Source of the DNA: an uncultured Lachnospiraceae bacterium
Lineage (GTDB): Bacteria; Bacillota; Clostridia; Lachnospirales; Lachnospiraceae
Assembly (NCBI GenBank): GCA_902800325.1
Contig: CADCDW010000038.1
Span: forward strand, 1,035-37,950
Direction of reading: 5' to 3'
Length of the DNA stretch: 36,916 nt
The notes below the pieces were generated by a model. That model worked only from the letters and a program-made list of their open reading frames with translations, was not told the DNA's origin and did no database searches. The position numbers and the translations under genes are program-made. This document shows, piece after piece, positions 32,401 through 36,916 of this stretch (position 1 is the stretch's first letter; each line of letters begins with the position of its first letter).

Positions 32401-32790
32401 ATGAATGACAAAAATATTTTATTATATACCAAAGATATTGAAAAAAAACGTGCAATCGAAAAAATAACCAAATCAATCGATTTAAAATTTGGTGAATTAA
32501 AGGCCAATCAGGCAAATGATTTAATTTCATCCATTGTGGGACTGCCAACCTTTGCTGCCTTTGACACATCAAGTGAAACAAATATAAAAGCTCCCGCTCT
32601 ATGGAGCATGCCGGAGCTGATTTTATTTTTTGGCGTACCGGATGCAAAACTTGATAAGTTTCTTGCTGAATTTAAAAAGACAAATTTAGAACGAATTAAA
32701 CTTAAAGCTATAGTTACTCCTACCAATCTGAACTGGTCATTATATTATCTTATAGAACATCTGAAAGAAGAAGCCAAAGCATTTGAATAA
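32401..32790 (+). CDS. DUF3783 family protein
   Basis: 129 residues, soluble. The last 65 residues (MPELILFFGVPDAKLDKFLAEFKKT, LKAIVTPTNLNWSLYYLIEHL) are the DUF3783 domain, a small alpha/beta family of Clostridia with no known function. The first half resembles a receiver-like fold start (NILLYTKDIEKKRAIEKI) but lacks the phosphorylatable Asp pattern. GAGG precedes the ATG. Single-gene unit with a terminator that begins in the last codons. Confidence 0.85.
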   Translation: MNDKNILLYTKDIEKKRAIEKITKSIDLKFGELKANQANDLISSIVGLPTFAAFDTSSETNIKAPALWSMPELILFFGVPDAKLDKFLAEFKKTNLERIKLKAIVTPTNLNWSLYYLIEHLKEEAKAFE

Positions 32791-32806
32791 ATGCCTTGGC
32801 TTTTTT
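32771..32806 (+). terminator. Terminator overlapping the DUF3783 stop codon
   Basis: AAGCCAAAGCATTT pairs with AATGCCTTGGCTT around GAATA, with one internal bulge, followed by TTTTTT. The stop codon is in the loop. It also faces the convergent protease gene. Confidence 0.85.
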
Positions 32807-32842
32807 CTATTCTCATGATATACATTTTCTTATAATCATTTT

Positions 32843-35212
32843 CTATTTTAATCCATACCAACCTATTCCTTCGCCCCGCCAACCAAGACTTACAAGCCAA
32901 TCGTTTTCACTCTTATTTACTGTATAGTTATGGCTTCCGGATATAGCATTTGGGTTATATTGTCTGTAAAGTGGGACAGTTTTTGAATCATCTGAATACC
33001 AACCTATTCCTTCATAATTCCATCCTACACTTACCAAAAAATCTTTTTCTGATTTACTCATAGTATAGTGATGATCTCCTGCATTTGGATTATATAGACG
33101 ATATACAGGTGAAGATGATGATATTGGTGCCTTCCAGCCTAAACCTTCATATTTCCATCCTACATTTACTAAATAATCTCTCTCTCCGGAATTTGCTGTA
33201 TAAAAATGCTCACCGCTGTTTGGATTATATAGCCTGTACATATTGACACTCCCTTGTCTTATGTTAAAACTTATAGTTTTTGTTCCTTTATAATTATTTA
33301 TACCTTTAATTGTAATACTTGCCGTACCAATATTAACATTATTGCTATATGATAAAGTATAATCTGCATTTTTTTTCAAAGTATTACCATTATATGTTAT
33401 CGTTGGTTCAGGTGTAAGTGCCTTTCCTGTATATGAAACATCACCGATAGAACTTACATCAGTTTTTGATATATCAATTGTATTGTCAACTACCTCACCT
33501 GAGGAAATCACATTTGTGTATGCTTTTAATCTTATGGAAACATCTTCACCACCTTCATAATCAACACAATCATGATAATAAGTTTCTCCCTCTGACTTAT
33601 AAAAAGACTGTCCTCTTGCTACACTGTTATCAAATGTCAGCTGACCCTCATATACATCCATATCTTCGTCAACAAAAAAGCGTACATATCCAAAATCTTT
33701 ACTTGATAATTTAATTACAACTGCAAACGTGTCTCCTTTATTTACTATTATCGATTCTTTAAGCGGTATAGTCATATAACCCATATATGTAGTCTTACCC
33801 GTCTGCGGTGTTGCAAACATAGGTACTCCCGACTCCGGATTAGATTTATCTGTAGGATTCAGATATATTTGGATGCTGTAATCTATATTTTTTTGAAACA
33901 ATGCAAATGAAACAGCATCTATACTTTCTACATCTCCACCGGAAACGGTAAATACATTTGCTATAGTAGGGTTATAGGCCTGTAAATATCCTAATCCATA
34001 GGTTCCATCATATTGATAATTATAATCATAATTATCGGCAGGCTCAAATACATAAGCTACAGCAGGATTTTTGGAAAGACATATATCCTCATATGATACC
34101 CATACGTAAGGATATGACGAGGCATCATTTCCCCAACTGTTTTTTATAAGCCAAGCACCATCATTTGTAGGTTTATAACCCGATTTAAAATTATCTTTTG
34201 AAAAATTATCATCCCATCCGATTATCATGATAGCATGATTTGATGACATAGAACCATTATAATTATATGCAACATCTCCATTTTCCAAAGTATTACTAAT
34301 TGATTTGCAAAGCGTATTTGTAAAACATATTCCTGTTGCTACAGCACCATAATCCATAATAAGTTTTTTTGTCAAACTTATATTGCTTTCAGATGATAAA
34401 TTAGCTACTATATATGCATTTTGCAAATGGACAGTATCCTTACTGAATGCATAATCATTTGTTAAAGATTTCATGCCTGAAGTCATTGTATACGGAGCAA
34501 CCTCCTCATCTGTTGCACCTACCCAGCCCGCAAGTGCGAAAGCCGAATTAATATTGCTTCCTCCTATATTTAAAAAATTATAAATTGTATTGTTAGTCAC
34601 TATATCATTATCTAAATTATGCAACGGATCTTTTTTATTATTATATAAAAAATATGCAAGCTGATACTCTGAATAATCAGGTTCATCAGATAAAGAAGCA
34701 TATCCTTGTTTAATCATACTTGCTTCACCCGAACCCAGGGCCGAAAAAGCCCAACAGGTATTATAACTACCTTGATCTTTTATACTTGTTATACAATTAT
34801 AATCTCTTGAATCATATTTTGAGTAATTATTTGCCTGTAAAAGGTTATTCGAAAAGCTCTCTTCATCAGATGATTGAATAGAATAATCATCTTCTATATC
34901 ATCAAGAAAGACTTCCCAATATCCATGGTATTCTTCTGAATAATCTTCATCTGAATAATCTTCATGTCCGGTTAAATCTTCATTTATATTATTACTTGTT
35001 TCTTCAGTCAAATCACTACTTGTTTCTTCAGTCAAATCACTACTTGCTTCTTCCGTCAATTCATCACTTTCATCATCAAAATAATCTTCAACTGTATCTT
35101 CATTTAATTTATCACTCGTTTCCACATTAAAATCATAAGCATAAATATTTACATCAAATGAAACCACCAAAACCATACATAATAATATAAAAATAATATA
35201 TATTTTTTTCAT
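32843..35212 (-). CDS. Secreted papain-like (C1A) cysteine protease with surface repeats
   Basis: 789 residues. Signal peptide (1-25), acidic Ser/Thr/Glu region with 8-residue repeats (TEETSSDL, about 51-76), C1 peptidase domain (about 128-390) with Q147, C153 (NTCWAFSALGSGEA), H326 (SSNHAIMIIGW) and N358 (WLIKNSWGN), a lectin-like beta region (about 395-568), a YTGK-type Ig-like domain (about 583-652) and three C-terminal DUF5648 repeats (658-694, 704-739, 748-788; YRLYNPNSGEHFYT, GWKYEGLGW). No LPXTG motif; the repeats probably hold it at the cell surface. Complete active site, so likely an active protease or peptidoglycan/host-protein processing enzyme. Strong promoter upstream. Confidence 0.92.
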   Translation of the reverse strand: MKKIYIIFILLCMVLVVSFDVNIYAYDFNVETSDKLNEDTVEDYFDDESDELTEEASSDLTEETSSDLTEETSNNINEDLTGHEDYSDEDYSEEYHGYWEVFLDDIEDDYSIQSSDEESFSNNLLQANNYSKYDSRDYNCITSIKDQGSYNTCWAFSALGSGEASMIKQGYASLSDEPDYSEYQLAYFLYNNKKDPLHNLDNDIVTNNTIYNFLNIGGSNINSAFALAGWVGATDEEVAPYTMTSGMKSLTNDYAFSKDTVHLQNAYIVANLSSESNISLTKKLIMDYGAVATGICFTNTLCKSISNTLENGDVAYNYNGSMSSNHAIMIIGWDDNFSKDNFKSGYKPTNDGAWLIKNSWGNDASSYPYVWVSYEDICLSKNPAVAYVFEPADNYDYNYQYDGTYGLGYLQAYNPTIANVFTVSGGDVESIDAVSFALFQKNIDYSIQIYLNPTDKSNPESGVPMFATPQTGKTTYMGYMTIPLKESIIVNKGDTFAVVIKLSSKDFGYVRFFVDEDMDVYEGQLTFDNSVARGQSFYKSEGETYYHDCVDYEGGEDVSIRLKAYTNVISSGEVVDNTIDISKTDVSSIGDVSYTGKALTPEPTITYNGNTLKKNADYTLSYSNNVNIGTASITIKGINNYKGTKTISFNIRQGSVNMYRLYNPNSGEHFYTANSGERDYLVNVGWKYEGLGWKAPISSSSPVYRLYNPNAGDHHYTMSKSEKDFLVSVGWNYEGIGWYSDDSKTVPLYRQYNPNAISGSHNYTVNKSENDWLVSLGWRGEGIGWYGLK

Positions 35213-35260
35213 ACACTTAACCCCTTACTGAAAGCTTTTTTATCTGACATTACCTTAATT

Positions 35261-35289
35261 ATTATACAAAAAAATAATAATCTTGACAA
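35261..35289 (-). promoter_or_regulatory. Promoter of the papain-like protease gene
   Basis: On the minus strand TTGTCA (35284-35289) and TATAAT (35261-35266) are 17 bases apart, near consensus for the housekeeping sigma factor. Its -35 overlaps a plus-strand TTGACA. Confidence 0.75.
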
Positions 35290-35309
35290 ATACTTTACAT
35301 ATATATAAT
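35283..35309 (+). promoter_or_regulatory. Divergent plus-strand promoter candidate
   Basis: TTGACA (35283-35288) and TATAAT (35304-35309) are perfect boxes, but the spacer is only 15 bases. It points towards the structured element at 35337-35399 and no coding gene. Confidence 0.4.
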
Positions 35310-35336
35310 AGTATTTTACATGAATTACACAAAAAG

Positions 35337-35399
35337 CTGATTATTTTGATATTCCCCTGTCAAGTAGACAGATTAAATATCTATAATCAGTTCTTTTTT
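35337..35399 (+). ncRNA. Highly structured element: candidate small RNA or two-way terminator
   Basis: Three stacked stems share one axis: CTGATTAT/ATAATCAG (35337-35344, 35383-35390), GATATT/AATATC (35348-35353, 35376-35381) and CTGTC/GACAG (35357-35361, 35367-35371) with loop AAGTA. TTCTTTTTT follows on the plus strand and CTTTTTG on the minus strand. It certainly can end the diguanylate cyclase transcript (minus). Together with the plus-strand promoter boxes it could also be an RNA of about 85 bases. Confidence 0.45.
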
Positions 35400-35407
35400 C
35401 CATTGCT

Positions 35408-36495
35408 CTATACATTAATTTTATTCTTTCCCTCATGCTTTGCTTTATATAATAGAGCATCAACATCATGTATGGCAACTCTCAAATCATCATATTCTTC
35501 ACAGCATGTCAATCCTCCACTCACAGTTACTACAAGTTTTGGAGTTTCCTGCCACCTTGTCTTCAAAATATCTATACGCATTTTATCCACACGGTCCAAT
35601 GCTTCATCTTTGCTGTCGGCTCGTATTACACATACAAATTCTTCCCCACCGTATCTTGCAGCAAGCTCACCTTTTTCCTCATATGTACTATTTTTAATTA
35701 TTTTTGCTATAGTCGATAAAACCAAATCTCCAAATTGATGACCATATGTATCATTTAATGATTTAAAATCATCTATATCGAACATAGCTATATAGCAACG
35801 CTCTTTTGATGAGGGAACACTTTCACCGATTTTACATTGATAAATATAATCAAGTCTTCTAAACAACTCTCGCCTATTATACAATCCTGATAATTCATCT
35901 TTTACGGATAATTCTCTCAGCTTTTCGGTAAGCTCTGCTGATGTCTTTCTTTCATTGTCATATGCATTTAATATCATGGCAAGTATAAAAACAATTGTGG
36001 CACTTATTATAAGTAATGTTACTATTATATCAATAATTGTATCCTTAAACTCAAGCAAATTTACTTTTTCCGGATGAATATAACTGTAATATATAGAAAA
36101 TTCAAATACCGATATACAAATAATATAAGCTATTATTCTCGCTTTTCCTTCCAACAGAAGTCCTAAAACAAATAATCCAAGCAAATAACATAATACTACG
36201 CCACTGCTGATACCTCCTCCAACATAAAATGTCAAAGGAAAAAATAGTACATTAACAAAATAAACTAAAATATATTTTCCTGTTTTTTCAATATTTAACT
36301 TAACGCTTGCGCAAAGAAGTATAAATAAAAAAATAAAACATATCAATACAGTAACAATAGTCAGGAAATCCAAACCCTGTATTAAATCAGCCAAAAAAGA
36401 AATTAAAGCAGAAAAACAAGCCACTATCAAAATAACATAATATATTTTATCTTTTAAATCTTTTTTTCTCTAAGAAAGTTTTTTATCTTATTCAT
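35408..36495 (-). CDS. Membrane diguanylate cyclase (GGDEF), start out of frame at an A7 tract
   Basis: The cyclase frame runs 36430 to 35408 (340 residues) but opens only with a TTG that has no ribosome binding site. Upstream, an ATG at 36495 has AGGG at good spacing and a clear promoter, and codes MNKIKNFLREKK before running into a stop. One extra A in the A7 run (36461-36467) joins it to the cyclase frame as ...REKKDLKDKIYYVIL. About six membrane segments (first 165 residues) precede the GGDEF domain with LSVKDELSGLYNRREL, MFDIDDFKSLNDTYGH and the active-site ARYGGEEF. The RxxD inhibition site is absent (KGEL there). It makes c-di-GMP if the frameshift is resolved by an error in the read, slippage or reinitiation. 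Confidence 0.82.
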
Positions 36496-36526
36496 ATTAC
36501 AAACCCTATCATAAATTTCTCTTATA

Positions 36527-36555
36527 ATTTTATAACAAATATTTATTTATGACAA
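36527..36555 (-). promoter_or_regulatory. Promoter of the diguanylate cyclase gene
   Basis: On the minus strand TTGTCA (36550-36555) and TAAAAT (36527-36532) are 17 bases apart, about 30 bases before the ATG at 36495. This supports that ATG as the true start. Confidence 0.6.
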
Positions 36556-36589
36556 GAAAATTATATATATGGAAAAATTTTTTTTAAAC

Positions 36590-36623
36590 AAAAAACGAAC
36601 AGTTATTCAACTGTTCGTTTTTT
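36590..36623 (-). terminator. Two-way terminator after tRNA-Trp
   Basis: AAAAAACGAACAGT at 36590-36603 pairs with ACTGTTCGTTTTTT at 36610-36623. Poly-T on both sides. Ends the tRNA transcript. Confidence 0.9.
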
Positions 36624-36652
36624 GATAGCATATTGCCAACAAAGATTTGATA

Positions 36653-36682
36653 ACGAAGTACGAATAGAGTTCGTTGCTTCGT
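36653..36682 (-). other. Hairpin in the tRNA-Trp 3' trailer
   Basis: ACGAAG (36653-36658) pairs with CTTCGT (36677-36682), and ACGAA (36660-36664) with TTCGT (36670-36674), directly after the tRNA on the minus strand. Probably a processing or decay feature of the trailer. Confidence 0.4.
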
Positions 36683-36689
36683 ATTATAA

Positions 36690-36760
36690 CAGGGGATGAG
36701 AGAATCGAACTCCCGCCAAAGGTTTTGGAGACCCCTATCATACCATTTGACCAATCCCCT
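36690..36760 (-). tRNA. trnW: tRNA-Trp (anticodon CCA)
   Basis: 71 bases on the minus strand. Acceptor arms AGGGGAT and ATCCCCT pair fully; D-arm GTCA/TGAT; anticodon stem GGGGT/ACCTT with loop CTCCAAA, giving CCA; T-arm GGGAG/CTCTC with TTCGATT. The discriminator base is G, as in bacterial tRNA-Trp. The 3' CCA is not encoded. Confidence 0.95.
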
Positions 36761-36790
36761 ATATATAAGCTATAAAGCTATATTTTAATA

Positions 36791-36811
36791 AAGTGCCCAT
36801 CATGGACACTT
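36791..36811 (-). terminator. Hairpin upstream of tRNA-Trp
   Basis: On the minus strand AAGTGTCC pairs with GGGCACTT around ATGAT, with one U-G pair that works only on this strand, followed by TATT. It would end whatever transcript enters from the right. Confidence 0.5.
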
Positions 36812-36833
36812 AATATAAAAGGTTTGTGAACCT

Positions 36834-36916
36834 TCAGAACTTCACACAGAAAGCTTTCGCCTTTTTCAAACTTCCACCCTTTTTCTTCCCGTATCCTCTT
36901 AAGAAGCCTCTAAGGA
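36834..36916 (-). CDS. Possible C-terminal end of a gene cut by the window edge
   Basis: A minus-strand frame is open from the window edge for 26 codons to a TGA at 36834-36836 (ending KKAKAFCVKF; basic and Gly/Lys-rich). A small hairpin AAGGTT/AACCTT (36819-36834) begins at the stop. With so few codons this could be chance. I do not recognise the protein. Confidence 0.25.
   Translation of the reverse strand, partial: LRGFLRGYGKKKGGSLKKAKAFCVKF

Noticed and set aside
35283..35738. 151-codon plus-strand frame opposite the cyclase gene
   Set aside because: It is antisense to a well-supported GGDEF domain and has no ribosome binding site.
36690..36916. T-box or riboswitch ahead of tRNA-Trp
   Set aside because: Alternative pairings exist (TGTGAA/TTCACA against AAGGTT/AACCTT), but no T-box or known riboswitch core motif is present and a riboswitch on a tRNA is implausible.

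Overview
This is an AT-rich chromosomal stretch from a spore-forming Clostridia bacterium, most likely Lachnospiraceae. The inference rests on a five-gene spoVA operon, the alr-mazF-CBS protein-yebC order, DUF4317, DUF3783 and DUF5662 proteins, a lysine riboswitch on dapA, a degenerate CIRCE site on hsp20, and strong AGGAGG-type ribosome binding sites. The content is mostly housekeeping chromosome. There is no phage, integrase, insertion sequence or CRISPR array. The unusual material sits in the intergenic spaces.

Layout. 1-3155 (+): spoVAA-AB-AC-AD-AE, the dipicolinic acid channel operon, preceded by a sigma-G-like -10 box. 3156-3577: a crowded convergent spacer with a hairpin, a long nested palindrome and a 60-bp tandem repeat. 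3578-8491 (-): yebC, a soluble CorC/HlyC-like CBS protein, mazF without an adjacent mazE, alr, and a fused NAD(P)HX epimerase/dehydratase. 8690-12910 (-): lysine riboswitch, dapA, dapB, a small conserved protein, coaX and dusB. 13010-15592 (-): an OB-fold SSB-like gene, then hicAB and mazEF plus an XRE regulator, forming a compact toxin-antitoxin cluster. 15804-22925 (-): a TrmH/SpoU methyltransferase with a Glu-Lys-X microsatellite insert, dnaE, a DUF5662 protein, a nicotinamidase-like hydrolase and ApbE. 23058-25642: a small conserved protein (-) and an ABC-F ATPase (+). 25767-31510 (-): DUF2207, LemA, a zinc-ribbon/DUF3592 protein, azlD, azlC and DUF4317. 31648-32790: hsp20 (-) and DUF3783 (+). 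32843-36495 (-): a secreted papain-like protease with cell-surface repeats and a membrane diguanylate cyclase whose start is out of frame at an A7 tract. 36690-36760 (-): tRNA-Trp. The last 80 bases may hold the end of a further minus-strand gene.

The main candidates for something undescribed are three. First, three nested palindromes at 3291, 22957 and 25654 share a conserved roughly 35-bp core hairpin, with one compensatory T-A to C-G change, but each is enclosed by long self-complementary arms unique to its locus. Second, tandem repeats at gene 3' ends (dusB, 24 bp; the DUF4317 gene, 39 bp) copy the last codons and the stop codon into the spacer; a 60-bp palindrome-bearing array follows yebC. 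Third, a strongly structured candidate small RNA or two-way terminator lies at 35337-35399 behind overlapping divergent promoter-like boxes. All calls come from reading the sequence alone; no database search was run.
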